The notes under the pieces are model-generated. The model saw only the letters and a list, made by a program, of their open reading frames with translations, searched no databases and was not told the origin of the DNA. This document shows, piece by piece, positions 10,846 through 21,919 of a stretch of 64,000 nt of DNA; within the stretch, counting starts at the first letter, position 1; every line of letters starts with the position of its first letter. Source of the DNA: Epiperipatus broadwayi (lineage: Eukaryota; Onychophora; Udeonychophora; Euonychophora; Peripatidae); NCBI GenBank assembly GCA_028023455.1, contig JAQFVV010000020.1:5809092-5873091 (forward strand). The letters are read 5' to 3'. The translations under genes and the position numbers were made by a program.

Positions 10846-11253
10846 ATAAGAAAATAAAATAAACTTTAAATAAAAATTATGGTTTTAAGATTATTTTTTA
10901 TAATCCCATCATTTAAGCAAAATTGAAAAAATCAAATCATATTTACAGTTCTCTGTTCAAAGACACTGAGAAAAACAATTCAAGATATTGTGAAAAGCAA
11001 TAATTGCAGATTAGTATCAGTAGTAACTATTGCTTTTGACACTTATATAACAACTCACTCTAATCTTAAATTTTAATTATTCTTTCTGATAATAATTATT
11101 AAATTGATTGTTTATTGAGTTTCTACTTAAAGTTCTTTTTTCTTCTGAAAATACAACTATTTAAAAGAATGAGTGATGTAATATATCACTTCATTTAGAA
11201 ATAGTCTTTTTTAAACATTTTTGAAGGTTTTTAAAGAATAACTCTATGGCGTA

Positions 11254-11362
11254 GTCTTGCGTTGTTAGCTGAGAGGTATCGCAGCCGTCATGCAAGCAAG
11301 TAGTTGGTTGCAGATGGTTGTGGGTTCGCGTCCCGGCCGACGCTATGACTCATGAAAAAAAA
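11254..11362 (+). mobile_element. tRNA-derived SINE (subfamily with extended variable region)
   Basis: tRNA-like body with a box A-like TTAGCTGAGAGG, box B GGTTCGCGTCC and an acceptor pairing GCGT...ACGC, then CTATGACTCATG and an A-run. Flanked by a 14-bp duplication, AACTCTATGGCGTA, at 11240-11253 and 11363-11376. Between the anticodon-like loop and box B it has an extra AGTTGGTTGCAGA segment shared with the copy near 53929. Confidence 0.85.
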
Positions 11363-11522
11363 AACTCTATGGCGTAATGATAAATTCATCTTCTCACCAT
11401 TTCATAACACTGGATTTGAATTCGGTTAAATAAATTATAAACACTTTTTAGATCAAAATGAGCTTAGATCTTTTTTTCATGCAACTAATATATTCTTGAA
11501 GCTAAGGTATTCTTTATATAAG

Positions 11523-12077
11523 TGCTATGTATTTGTATTGCGTTATAATAATATCAGCAAGTAATAGAAAGTTAAATACTTTAAAGGTAGATATCTAAAG
11601 ATAAGAAAAGAGATAAGCATTTCCAGTTTTATCCACCACCCCCTTCTCTGTGCGGGAATCTCATGAACCTCAGAGAAATAGCATTTTGGAATGCAGAACC
11701 ATAGCAAGACAGGGCTATTCCAGACTCCTATGCATGGATGAGAAGAGCGGTATTTAAGGCCCAGTGAGAACAAGAAAATCGTTACGAGATAGCAGTGTAG
11801 CTAGAAGATGGCATGCCGGTTGAAATCAGAACTCATGATCCAGTGAACTCCGCCAGTGAAGGTGCCAATGCAGAACTAGGGACTTATAGAAGTCATCCAT
11901 GCTTTATTATTATTTGTTGTAAGTTGCAAGGCCAGACTATGTAAGCATATTATTAATATATTAAACTTGTTGTAATCATAAGGCCAGTAACTGTAATTTG
12001 TATATTAAATTATTAATTATCGGTAGTTGAAATTATTTAGTTCATGTGCTTATGAGTACCGGGCGGAGAATATTACA
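11523..12077. repeat. LTR 1 of element 2 (555 bp)
   Basis: Contains GGTATTTAAGGCCCAGTGAG near 11750, a plausible core promoter, and a less AT-rich middle. The minus-strand ORF at 11543-11773 has no support. Confidence 0.75.
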
Positions 12078-12789
12078 ATTGGTGCAGTCAAAAAAGTTGA
12101 ACCTAGTTAGGGATAGAAGTTTTAAAAATTGGCAGAGTTTAAGGCAAATTTATCTTTACTAAATGACATTCCTGGTTGTGTTTCATAGCAATCAAGTAAT
12201 AATAAGAATAGTTCTAGTTTTATTAATAGGAAATTTAATTGGAAATTAGTTCTGGCGGTGCAGAAAACGTAGTCCAATTTTGAAGCTAGTTTCGTGATTA
12301 TTGAAAATTAAAATGAAATAGATTTTAAGTAAAATAATTTTATTTATGTTGTAGTTTCATAACTATTGAAAGTTAAAATGAAATAGATTTAAGTAAAAAA
12401 AAAATATCTATGTTGTAAAAATTAAAATGTACGAAAAGTAAATGAGTAATCTAGATATGAAAAGTAACTGGGATAGTAACCTCGTTTTGAAAAACACTGA
12501 TCTTCAGTTTAAAGTAAAAGTAGAATACATTGGGTAATACAAATTGTTATACATACAATGGGAGTGCAGGATCTGAGATGACATTGTTAAATAGTGTAAG
12601 AATAATAATCTTGACAGTGCAAGGTAAACAGGTTTGTGAAAACATGTGAATCTCTTAACTGGATTGTAATGGAGTTAAATTCTAAACAGATCGGCAGACT
12701 TGAAAAAAGAAATCTGAATAGCCAGTAGTAAAATAGCACTGGATGTGGTTTTGAGACTGTAATTATTTCTGAAGTTATCCAAGTTTATG

Positions 12790-12975
12790 GGTTGGAAAAT
12801 AAATCTTCAAAACTAGCGGCAAAAAAAAGTGTCAGTTAAGTAATGGCCAAGTTGTAGGTTTGAAAAAAGAAATCTACAAGTCTTGTGGCAAAAAAGAGTG
12901 CCAGTTAAGTAATGACCAGATAGTGGATTTGAAGAAAGAAATCTACCAGGCTGGCAGTAAATAGAGCAGTTAGGA
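12790..12975. repeat. About 70-bp internal tandem repeat of LTR element 2
   Basis: Two to three diverged units with landmarks TTTGAAAAAAGAAATCTAC, GTGGCAAAAAAGAGTG and CCAGTTAAGTAATG repeated about 70 bp apart. A weaker relative starts near 12700. Confidence 0.65.
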
Positions 12976-13128
12976 AATAGTGCATAATTGGTAAATCAAC
13001 ATTGATGCTATTGAAAAAAATTGTTAATGAAGAGATTAATAACAGTACATAAAGTAAGATTAGATAAGAGAACAAGTGAATTTGTTTCTAGTACTTTGGA
13101 AAAGGTAATTTCCAAAGTTAGGGAGGTG

Positions 13129-13746
13129 TGCTACATATTTGTATTGCATTGTAATAATATCAGCAAGTAATAGAAAGTTAAATACTTTAAAGGTACATAT
13201 CTAAAGATAAAAAAAGAGATAAGCATTTCCAGTTTTATCCCCTCCCCCTCTGCACAGGAAACTCATGAACCTCAGAGAAATAGCAGTTTAGAACGTGGAC
13301 CCATAGCAAGACAGGGCTACCCCAGACTCCTGTGCATGGATGAGAAGAGTGGTATTTAAGGCCCAGTGAGAACAAGAAAATCATCATGAGATAGCAGTAT
13401 AACCAGAAGATGGCATGCCAGCTGAAATCAGAACTCGTGATCCAGTGAACTCGGCCACTGAAGGTGCCAAAGTGGAACTAGGAACTTATAGAGACCATCT
13501 GTGCTTTATTATTATTTGTCATAAGCCACAAGGCCAGATTATGTAAGTATATTATTAATATATTAAACTTGTTGTAATCGTAAGGCCAGTACTGTAATTT
13601 GTATATTAAATTATTAGTAAGAGTATATATATAACCTAAATACACTAATGTCGGTTTGTTGTAAATAAATATTTATTATTATTAATTATTGGTAGTTGAA
13701 ATTATTTAGTTCATGTGCTTATGAGTACTGGGTGTAGGATATTACA
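13129..13746. repeat. LTR 2 of element 2 (618 bp)
   Basis: Matches LTR 1 apart from point differences and a 63-bp insertion around 13618-13682 (AACCTAAATACACTAATGTC within it). Confidence 0.75.
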
Positions 13747-13753
13747 ATAAGGA

Positions 13754-14948
13754 ATATCATCATCATCATCATCAAACATTATCAATCCACTGCAGGATGA
13801 AGGTCTCTCCAAGTTTAATCCATCTTCTCCGATCTTTAGCTTCTCTTTTCCACAACACCCCTGCACATTTTCTTATTTCATCCATCCATCTCACATGTGG
13901 TCTCTTTCTGGGTCTTTTACAATCTCTTGGAATCCAGTTTAAAATTTCAATTGTTCATCTATTATCATTTCTTCTAGCAATATGTCCAGCCCAACTCCAT
14001 TTCAATCTTTTAATTTTTTCAATAAGATCAGTAACACCTGTTTGTTGTCTTACCCATACATTGTGTTTTCAATCTCTTCTTGTTACTCCCAACATACATC
14101 TCTCCATACTCCTTTGAGTGGTCTGCTCTTCTATTAAGTGTCCAAGTCTCAGATCCATAAGTAAGAACTGGTAAAACACATTTGTTAAAAACCATTCTTT
14201 TCAAACACATAGGCATATTTCCTTTTAGTATCAAGTTATTTCTACCAAAAGCACTCCAACCAAGTTTAATTCTATGATTAATTTCCTCCATTATGTTTCC
14301 ATCTGTATTAATAATCTGACCAAGGTATTTGTAACTGTTAACTTCTTCTAATTCTCATAATCAATCTTTATTTTCATACTTTGAGCAAATTGATTAAACA
14401 TTACTTTAGTCTTTTTAACATTTATCTTTAGTCCTACTTTTCTTCTTTCATCTGCTAACTCCTGCAACATTTCCTGCAGCTCTGAAGCATTATTTGCAAA
14501 AACAACTACATCATCTGCAAAATCTAAATGACTTAAATACTCTCCATTTACTTTCATTCCTTTAGTTTCCCATTTTAATCCACAAAATACTTCTTGCAGC
14601 ACTGTTGTAAAAAGTTTTGGAGATATGGAGTCACCTTGTCTTACACCTTTCTCAATGTTGATTTTTCCAGTATCATTATGTAATCTAATTGTTGCTGTTG
14701 CATTTTTATAAATATTCTTTAAAATATGACAATATCCTGGATCTATACCTTGATGATCCAATGCTTTAATCACTGAAGAAATGTGTATAGAATCGAATGC
14801 CTTTTCATAATCTACAAATCCAAAACATAATGACAACTCATATTCATTTGTCCTTTCTATGACTTCTCTCAATACCTGGATATGATCTATTGTACTAAAA
14901 CCACTTTTAAATCCAGCTTGTTCTCTTGGTTGGTGGAAATCCAAAGTC
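13754..14948 (-). mobile_element. RTE-like LINE fragment, 5'-truncated
   Basis: Reverse-strand copy of the LINE seen at 1-1895, from the (TGA)n tail at 13756-13772 back to the GGATTTCCACCAACC block, where homology to the first copy stops. It sits directly beside the 3' end of LTR element 2. Confidence 0.85.
14028..14291 (-). pseudogene. RTE-like LINE, C-terminal fragment
   Basis: Continues the RT pseudogene (MEEINHRIKLGWSAFG, VLPVLTYGSETWTLNRR) after a frameshift near 14345 and breaks again near 14125, where a few bases are missing relative to the first copy. Confidence 0.75.
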
Positions 14949-14989
14949 ATTGTAATAAAAGTATGGAAGAGAGAGTTTGAACCTAGCAT
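14348..14989 (-). pseudogene. RTE-like reverse transcriptase fragment
   Basis: 213-residue frame containing FVDYEKAFDS, GVRQGDSISP and FADDVVVF, nearly identical to the 298-1878 protein over the shared part. The first 14 or so residues (before TLDFHQPREQ) come from flanking DNA. The C-terminal part continues in another frame at 14028-14291 and then in a third (VTDLIEKIKRL, RPHVRWMDEI-like), so there are at least two frameshifts. Not functional. Confidence 0.85.
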
Positions 14990-15440
14990 AAAACATGATA
15001 CATGTGTTTGATTTCCTGCTCTATAAGCATTACTTTAAAATAATGAAGGTCCTTGTAAATAATCACATAAAATATCTAAGCTGGACTGAGATGAGATAAT
15101 GTACTTGAGTGTTTAGTAAATATTATAATTTATAGACAAGTAGTCAGTGATTGTGTGTTTTTTTTAGTTTCAGAGTGTAGTGAGATGAGGGTGCTGATTG
15201 TAATATGAAATATTTTTTATCATCAGTGAAAGTCATGCTCTAGTAGCATTTAATCTAAAGATATCTTTACATTTTAACTTTATTTGTTTTTTAAACCTAG
15301 TAAACATTTGTATTAAAAGAATTTTTAATCAAATTAATCCCTAGTCACATCTTCTGTATGCGTGTTAAGCATCTTATTAGAAGACAGATAAACACATAAG
15401 CAATTGAATGTATATCAAATAATAACTTTCAAATAATACC
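14990..15440. other. AT-rich intergenic, no gene seen
   Basis: Nothing recognisable between two RTE fragments of opposite orientation. Confidence 0.5.
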
Positions 15441-15800
15441 ACTCAAAGAAGTATGGAAAGATGCATATTGGGAGTAGCAAAAAGAGATCGAAAATGAAAT
15501 ATATGGATAAGAGAACAAACAAGTGTTACTGACTTCATTAAAAAAAATTAAAAGACTGAAGTGGAATTGGGCTGGACATATTGCTAGAAGAGATGATAAT
15601 AGATGGACAATTGAAATCTTAAACTGAATTCCAAGAGATTGTAAAAGACCCAGAAAGAGACTACATGTGAGATGGATGGATGAAATAAGAAAGATTGCAA
15701 GGGTGATGTGGAGAAGAGAAGCTAAAGATCAGATAAGATGGATTGAACTTGGAGAGACCTTCATCCTGCAGAACATTGATAATGGTTGTTGATGATGATG
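15441..15800 (+). mobile_element. RTE-like LINE 3' fragment
   Basis: Matches the last about 370 bp of the first LINE copy, from GTATGGAAAGATGCA to the (TGA)n tail at 15789-15802. In-frame stops and indels show decay. Older than the first copy judging by more substitutions. Confidence 0.85.
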
Positions 15801-15802
15801 AT

Positions 15803-16687
15803 TCATTATCAATGGTGTTTACCAAAGCTTTTAACCCTTTTAACACAATTTATTCACATTTCAGTTTTAACTACAGAATTTAATAAACCCCACATTTTAA
15901 AAACGTATAATAATATATAAAACAGCTTATATAATAACATCTTTTATTTTGAGTTTATTGTATTTTCTTTGGACTAATTCTAAAATATTTGCTTTAATTT
16001 AATATAAATTCCATCATGCCAGTAAAATTATTTTTAAAAATGTCAAAATTGCAAATATTAGATTGGCAATTCATTTTATAAATTAACAAAATAATAAAAT
16101 ATAGAAAATTCATTTTGTATATTAAGAAAAATAAATAATAAAATATAGAAAAATGTAGTAATTTTTGATATTAGATGTTGACAGGTGAACATATTACATC
16201 ACAAACCTTCAGGAAAACACGAAATTAATAGTTGTTTCAGTTTTTTTTTTTTTTAGAAAAAAGAACTGTCATGGCAACACAAAAATATTGTCAATTTTTG
16301 ACTGCTCTGTTTCAGATATTTTTTACTTTAAAAAAATCACAGAACTAAATGGAATATATGTTTATAATATTAACTTAATGATCGACCGTATATTAATAAC
16401 AATTAGAAAGTGGAGAATATATCCGTATAGAATTTCATAAAGATTTGATATGTTTCTTTCAAAAAGATAATAGCCTTTATAAGATGTGTCATCATATTTA
16501 AATAAAATTAAAAGATAAGTTCTTCATTGTTTGTTTGTTTTGTAAAGTTTATATATATTTTTTTCTGAAATTGAAAATACTCTTTTTTTTTTAAATTTAA
16601 GATAATAAATAACCTCATATTTATATTTTAAAATATAATAAATTTATAGCATAAAATATTATATAAAAGATTCAGAGTTACAACCAT
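15803..16687. other. AT-rich intergenic, no gene seen
   Basis: Poly-A/T tracts only. A short direct repeat (AAATAATAAAATATAGAAAA-type) occurs at about 16085 and 16135. Confidence 0.5.
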
Positions 16688-17000
16688 TAACCATATCATC
16701 AGATTTTCAATGGTATGGACGGTTAAAGAGTTGGAGGCTGGAGTAGATTAAAGCCTGTCCGTTAAAGTATGAAGATTTGCTATCTTAATTTAAACTGAGC
16801 ACTGATTAATTATATATATATGTGGGAGATGATAATCTGGACCAACTGATGAGTGCTGGTTCAGCACAAAATATGTGTATTGGTGATTATTTATCTTTTC
16901 TACATGTGTGTGATCATGTGTATCAGTGGTATGAGATAGTGTGGATAGTTGAAGGGTGCTTGAAAGTCTGAGTTCAAATCCCCTACATGTATCATAAATA
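16688..17000 (+). mobile_element. Hammerhead-family 2 fragment
   Basis: Single-orientation copy of the arm of 2618-3686, from CATCAGATTTTCAATGG through the ribozyme region to the GAAAGTCTGAGTTC block. No clear TSD. Confidence 0.75.
16833..16889 (+). ncRNA. Hammerhead motif (family 2, copy M)
   Basis: TAATC (16833-16837), CCAA, CTGATGA (16846-16852), a perfect 6-bp helix II GTGCTG/CAGCAC with a 3-nt loop, then AAAA instead of GAAA (16868-16871), GTA, TTGG (16880-16883) and GATTA (16885-16889). Helix II is better than in copy K and has the favoured G-C pair at the core, but the G to A change in GAAA should inactivate it. Confidence 0.65.
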
Positions 17001-18255
17001 ATAAACTAAATTTTTTAGCACTATTATTCAAACTACTAAGCAAACAATATATTTAAGCACCATTTATATCCTCAACAAAATGCAATTATATTCTTATGTT
17101 CATTATTTAAATTTATTTCTATACAATTTTTTTTTACTTTTTTGTTTGTCTAATGGTTTGGATGTTATTTTAAAGACTTAGCATATTATATTATATAATG
17201 TAAGTGGGGCATATCTTAGCTCTAAATATTTTATATACAGAGTGAGCTCCCATATAATATATAGATTTGCGTCATGTAAGATTCATACAGAATATGCCTT
17301 ATTAAAATTTAAACAAGAAACCCAAGTATGTACAATAAACACTATTGGCTGACATAAAAATATGCCTGAGTCCGATATTTCAGAGTCAATTTGCTTTGAT
17401 CTTTTTATCATGATTTATAAAGCTTAGTTATAATTTTAATTTATCTAATTCAGATTATTAACTTCACTTTTTACAACTCTCTAATTTCTAAATATCATCT
17501 AATTGCTTTGTTAAACATCACTTAATTATTCTTCGTATGATATATAACACTGTAGTATATTGAATTTATTTTCTCAATTATGTACAGTAATGAATGTAGA
17601 ATTATTAAGCATATTACTCTTAATTCTTTTACACAAATGTATCTTAAATTAAAAATGTCATTAAATACTCAGAATTTTATTTTATAAGATATTAATAAAA
17701 TTGATTATTGCATTTGTTTATTTGTGCCATGCAGATATTATATTTTTAAATTATTTTTCTGCCTATAAGTATTAATCCAGAAAACCAGGTTTAAAAAATT
17801 ACATATTGTTATTTAAGTGGACACAAAAAGTAAATAATTTCCAAGAAAATGGAAAACTGTCAAAAAAAGATTTATATGGAATGGCTGCTAATGAACACAA
17901 ATGCTATGGAGGATGTTATTTGCTGACATGAGATGTGTGTTATAAAGCTTTCCCAATCATCAGTCATACTTAGCATATTACTGCTTTTGTAACTTATTTA
18001 TTTAGGCATTTATTTCCCAAATTGGTAGTATAAAATAGTTATAGCAATACTTTTTTTTTTAAAAAAAAATTCTATCCATACTATTTTTATTCTGATAAAT
18101 AAACAGTATTTTTTATGATTCAGGTTTTACAAAAATTGAATATACTTATTTTACTAATATGTGTTACATTTAATAGGTAATTGAAATTTTAAAAAAATAC
18201 TGAACAATAATTGTTATTTTGGTAAAGTTGAAGTTTATTTTTACGATTCAATTTT
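17001..18255. other. AT-rich intergenic, no gene seen
   Basis: No recognised element or coding region. Confidence 0.5.
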
Positions 18256-18286
18256 TAATATTTAAATACAAGTAGAGTATATATAT

Positions 18287-18627
18287 TTAAGCTATGTGTA
18301 ATTGGAGGGGATTTGAATTCAGACTACTTCAGTCATCCACTCCATTTTATATAACTAATACACATGACCACATACATGTAAAAAAAATTGGCTCCATTAT
18401 ACATATTTCATGCTGAGCACTGAAGATGCTCCAATCTTTTCTACTCTCCAACTTTTCAGCCATCCATATCATTGAAAATCTGATGTTGGCATGTTCAAAG
18501 CCCTTGTTAGACAATTTTGCTATCATACTACTCATGGTGAGTGTAAGTCTTTTTAATACCCATATGCAAGACCTTAAGACCATTTAAATACACAGAAGAG
18601 AGATGGGCAGAATACAGGCTGAATCTA
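18287..18627. mobile_element. Hammerhead-family 2 fragment between 31-bp direct repeats
   Basis: Diverged copy of the family 2 arm (CAACTTTTCAGCCATCC, ATTGAAAATCTGATG and similar landmarks). It is flanked by a 31-bp direct repeat with one mismatch, at 18256-18286 and 18628-18658, which may be an unusually long TSD. The ribozyme core is lost: GAAA survives near 18395 but the CTGATGA strand does not. Confidence 0.55.
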
Positions 18628-18648
18628 TAATATTTAAATACAAGTATA

Positions 18649-18703
<55 letters not shown>
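18649..18703. repeat. (AT)n microsatellite
   Basis: Uninterrupted AT dinucleotides over about 55 bp. Confidence 0.95.
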
Positions 18704-18704
<1 letters not shown>

Positions 18705-18905
18705 TTAATTTTTTACTAAAATCTATTTTTTCAAATATATGAGTATAGTTTTGATTTCATCTTTAAATGATTAATGCTAGTTTGCAATCTGACAGAGATT
18801 GTGGATCTGAAATGGATTAATATTAAATGCATGCTTTTCAATATTCTGTTGAATGAACAGACTGTTGAGTGAACATACTTTTAAAAGCAATTATATTCTC
18901 TCTGT

Positions 18906-19401
18906 TAAACCACTAAACATCACATGATCACTATCTCATACTAGCACATAATTGTTATTAAACAATTCAAAACAAAGCAAAACTCTCCATATAGTAGTGC
19001 CATCTTGTGCTAACAAGAGCAATCAATGGATGCCAGAAGGCTTGTGCATAAAATCCCTATCTAGTGTCTACTCATCCAACATCCCAGACTAGTTTCTGGC
19101 TTGTGGCCTTCATCAGTGAGGAGCCTTGGATCTGAGAGCACTGCACCTAGATCTTAGGATCTAATGCAACCCTCCAGCACCCACCTTTTAACTCTATTTA
19201 ACTACAAAACTATGAGAATGAAATTGAAAACACAATTAATATTTTCAATTCAAGCTCAATAGCTTATATAGTCATATAGTCTGGGGATGTTGGATGAGTA
19301 GGCACTAGATAGGGATTTTATGCACAAGCCTTCTGGCATCCATCGATTGCTCTTGTTAGCACAAGATGGCACTACTATATGGAGAGTTTTGCTTTGTTTT
19401 G
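18906..19401. mobile_element. Hammerhead-bearing inverted-repeat retroposon (family 1, copy C)
   Basis: A 496-bp insertion flanked by a 17-bp TSD, AATTATATTCTCTCTGT (18889-18905 and 19402-19418). The left arm (about 18970-19086) is the inverted partner of the right arm (about 19282-19401). Both arms begin, on their own strand, at the predicted hammerhead cleavage point. The ribozyme lies on the minus strand beside the left arm. No protein. Other family members: 20820-20918, 21920-22099, 47589-47873, 55150-56255, 59977-60243. Confidence 0.8.
19074..19131 (-). ncRNA. Hammerhead ribozyme motif, type I (family 1, copy C)
   Basis: Minus strand: ATCCAA, GGCT, CCTCA, CTGATGA (19110-19116), GGC/GCC stem II with a 5-nt loop, GAAA (19093-19096), two-pair helix III, GTC (19087-19089), TGGGA, then TTGGAT pairing with ATCCAA. 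Helix I thus has inner and outer stems around an internal loop, as in fast natural hammerheads. The helix II pair touching the core is A-A instead of G-C. Confidence 0.7.
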
Positions 19402-19659
19402 AATTATATTCTCTCTGTATATATGAAGAAAATAAAACTGTCTTTAAATATATTTTAAGACAATTTGATTGTATAATATAGTGTATAATTATATCAGTTT
19501 TTCCTATGGTCTTTCAAAGAAGATAGTGAAGAAAAAAGCCACTATTTACAAGATTAGCTAATGGCCAGTTAGAGTTGACTAAGATCTTCTTGGACCTGAA
19601 AAAAAATTGCATGTGTACCAATAGATTAAATCCTCAGGTAATGGCTATAACAGGTGTCT

Positions 19660-19830
19660 GCCTGATCTACCTATCTATCTATATCTTTATCTATCTGTCT
19701 GTCTGGCTATCTATTTATCTACCTAGGTAGTTTGCTAGCTTACTATCTATCTACCTAGCTAATTACCTACACACCTATCTATCTATAGATCAATCAATCT
19801 ATTTATCTATGTATATATCTATCTAATTCA
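19660..19830. repeat. Degenerate (CTAT)n microsatellite
   Basis: CTAT/CTGT/CTAC tetranucleotide tract with interruptions. Confidence 0.9.
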
Positions 19831-20808
19831 ATCTGATTTATAATTATATAGATCTAATATTAGGCAAAAACCTTATGCTTTGATTTCCTGTATTTTATGT
19901 CTGTAGCCAATCAGCATTCTCTAGCTAGACTAGTATAGATTAACAAATAGAACATAATCACCCCTAGAATCTACAACTATCTAGTATAAGTTTGAAGAAT
20001 CCATAGACAATAGTTGCAATGCTGTTGAATCTATATATAAATACACAATCAAATTGGCTTGAATTTAAATATTGATATTTTTAAATTTTAGATTAGTAAT
20101 TTAATGATGGAAAACAATAAAAAGACACTACTGAATGAGAGATATTCTGGGTCCAGAATGTTCAAGTATATAAAAATTCATGTGTTTATTTGAAGGCCAT
20201 AATCTATAAAGTAATCCAGAAATAAAAATTATGAAATTTAATGGCACCTGTACCTACTGATTATTCAAACTTACAACACATAGGTCTAAAATAAAGAGAA
20301 CTTCTTCTGGATATAGATTTAATAGAACTGTCATCTATTATCAATTGATTATTTAAGTTTACAATAGATGGTCTGATTAGAATGAAGAGATATGATCTAA
20401 TTAAAAGATTAGTTGTAATAAAAATTCTTCAAGCATTATTAATAAGTAATATATATTTTTAATATTTAGTTTACATTATTTAAAAAACATGAATTTTTAA
20501 GTGTATATTTTACAAAGCATAAGTTTATCTTTTTTCTTTAAATATTTGAACATTGGTAACTTTAATGGGAGTTTTTTCTGAATTTAAAATTTTCTTTTTT
20601 AGTTCTATATGTTGAATGTTATAATCAAATTTAAAAAAGCATATAATAGGTGCTTTGAATTACATTTTTTATGGGAAAAGGGTGAATAAGTTGTAGAATA
20701 GAAGTTTAACTTTCATTTATTTTCTTAGTGCAAGCAAATATATTTTAAAATTAAGACTGAATACAGTTAAACAAAATCATTTACAATTTCATAAAATATT
20801 ATAAAAGT
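19831..20808. other. AT-rich intergenic, no gene seen
   Basis: No supported feature. Confidence 0.5.
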
Positions 20809-20819
20809 ACCTCAAAAGT

Positions 20820-20918
20820 CACATGATCACATCTCTTATACTAGCCCATAATTGTTATCCATTGATTACTCTGGTTGGCACAGGGTGGCACTACTGTATG
20901 GAGAGTTTTGCTTTGTTT
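20820..20918. mobile_element. Short family 1 retroposon copy
   Basis: 99-bp insertion made of the family 1 terminal block (GGTGGCACTACTGTATGGAG). Flanked by an 11-bp duplication with one mismatch, AC(C/T)TCAAAAGT, at 20809-20819 and 20919-20929. No ribozyme remains. Confidence 0.65.
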
Positions 20919-20929
20919 ACTTCAAAAGT

Positions 20930-21907
20930 TAATTCTGATTTTTTGCAAATAAATTTCCCAGAAAGACCGAGTATGTTTAATTTTTCAGAATTCCAAAGAC
21001 AAACTGATTATTATGACACTTTACTAATGACCAGCTCACCTCATAATATAGTCAAAATGAGATAATTTTAACTTGATCATGTGTGCTTCAAAAAAAGTTT
21101 GGATGTAAATTGACAAATTTCCAAGTGGGTTTTTCTTGTTGTCTTTATTTTAAAAAGTATAAAAATTTTGTATCCATAAATGCAAGAAATAATTAAAATT
21201 GAGCAATTTTAAAATTCATTATAAACTTGGTAAGATTTATTTGATAAGAACTAAGTTTTCAACAGCAGATAAAAGTTGTAAAAAACATCCCTAAGAAAGA
21301 CAAAAAGTTTATAATTGAAAATAAATAAAAATAATGATTTAAAAAATAGCTTCTAAAATAGCACTTTAACATAAAAAGAAATAGTGATCATATGATGTTT
21401 AGTGGTTTAACATAAAAAGTAGAATAAAAATAATATACTTTTAGTTCAACTGTTTTTGAAAATAAATATATTTTAAGGTGAGTATATTGCATTATAATAA
21501 GAAAGCTTCACTTATGGAAGTGTAGTATAAATTATGTAAGATATGGTAGTCTTCATAAACAACAAATTTACCTCTGCAAGACAGATAATAATAAATTTCA
21601 AAATAAAAATTAATATCTATACTGAAAGTCAAATTGGAATGTCCATAGTAAAGGGTATTATGCAAATACGATGCACGGTTGGCATTAATGGAGATTTATG
21701 ATTGCTTACTAGTCTTATCACTTGATAAAAAAAAATTAAGATGATAAAATTATACATTTTTAAAATAAATAAATATGGTTATGCAATTGAATAAACAGAT
21801 ATTTACCATGGTCATTTATTTAAATACAGATAGATTATCATTAAATACATAACTTGGGTTCCAATACCATTTTTGTCTCAAACAATTTGTACATAAAATC
21901 ATTAAAG
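20930..21907. other. AT-rich intergenic, no gene seen
   Basis: No coding signal. TCATATGATGTTTAGTGGTT near 21390 is a small piece of the family 1 element. Confidence 0.5.
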
Positions 21908-21919
21908 TACAAATCTATT

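Larger units (their letters stand above)
11523..13746. mobile_element. Non-autonomous LTR retrotransposon, element 2
   Basis: LTRs 11523-12077 and 13129-13746 start TGCTA and end ATTACA, and are flanked by the 5-bp duplication ATAAG (11518-11522, 13747-13751). Directly after LTR 1 comes ATTGGTGCAGTC, like the primer-binding start of many gypsy-type elements. Just before LTR 2 is a purine-rich AGTTAGGGAGG. The 1051-bp interior has no gag or pol, so mobility would depend on another element. Confidence 0.8.

Noticed and set aside
18375-18440. Hammerhead in the 18.3-kb family 2 fragment
   Set aside because: Only GAAA and part of stem II survive; CTGATGA is gone.
19660-19830. Spaced repeats that might suggest a regulatory array
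   Set aside because: Simple degenerate (CTAT)n microsatellite.
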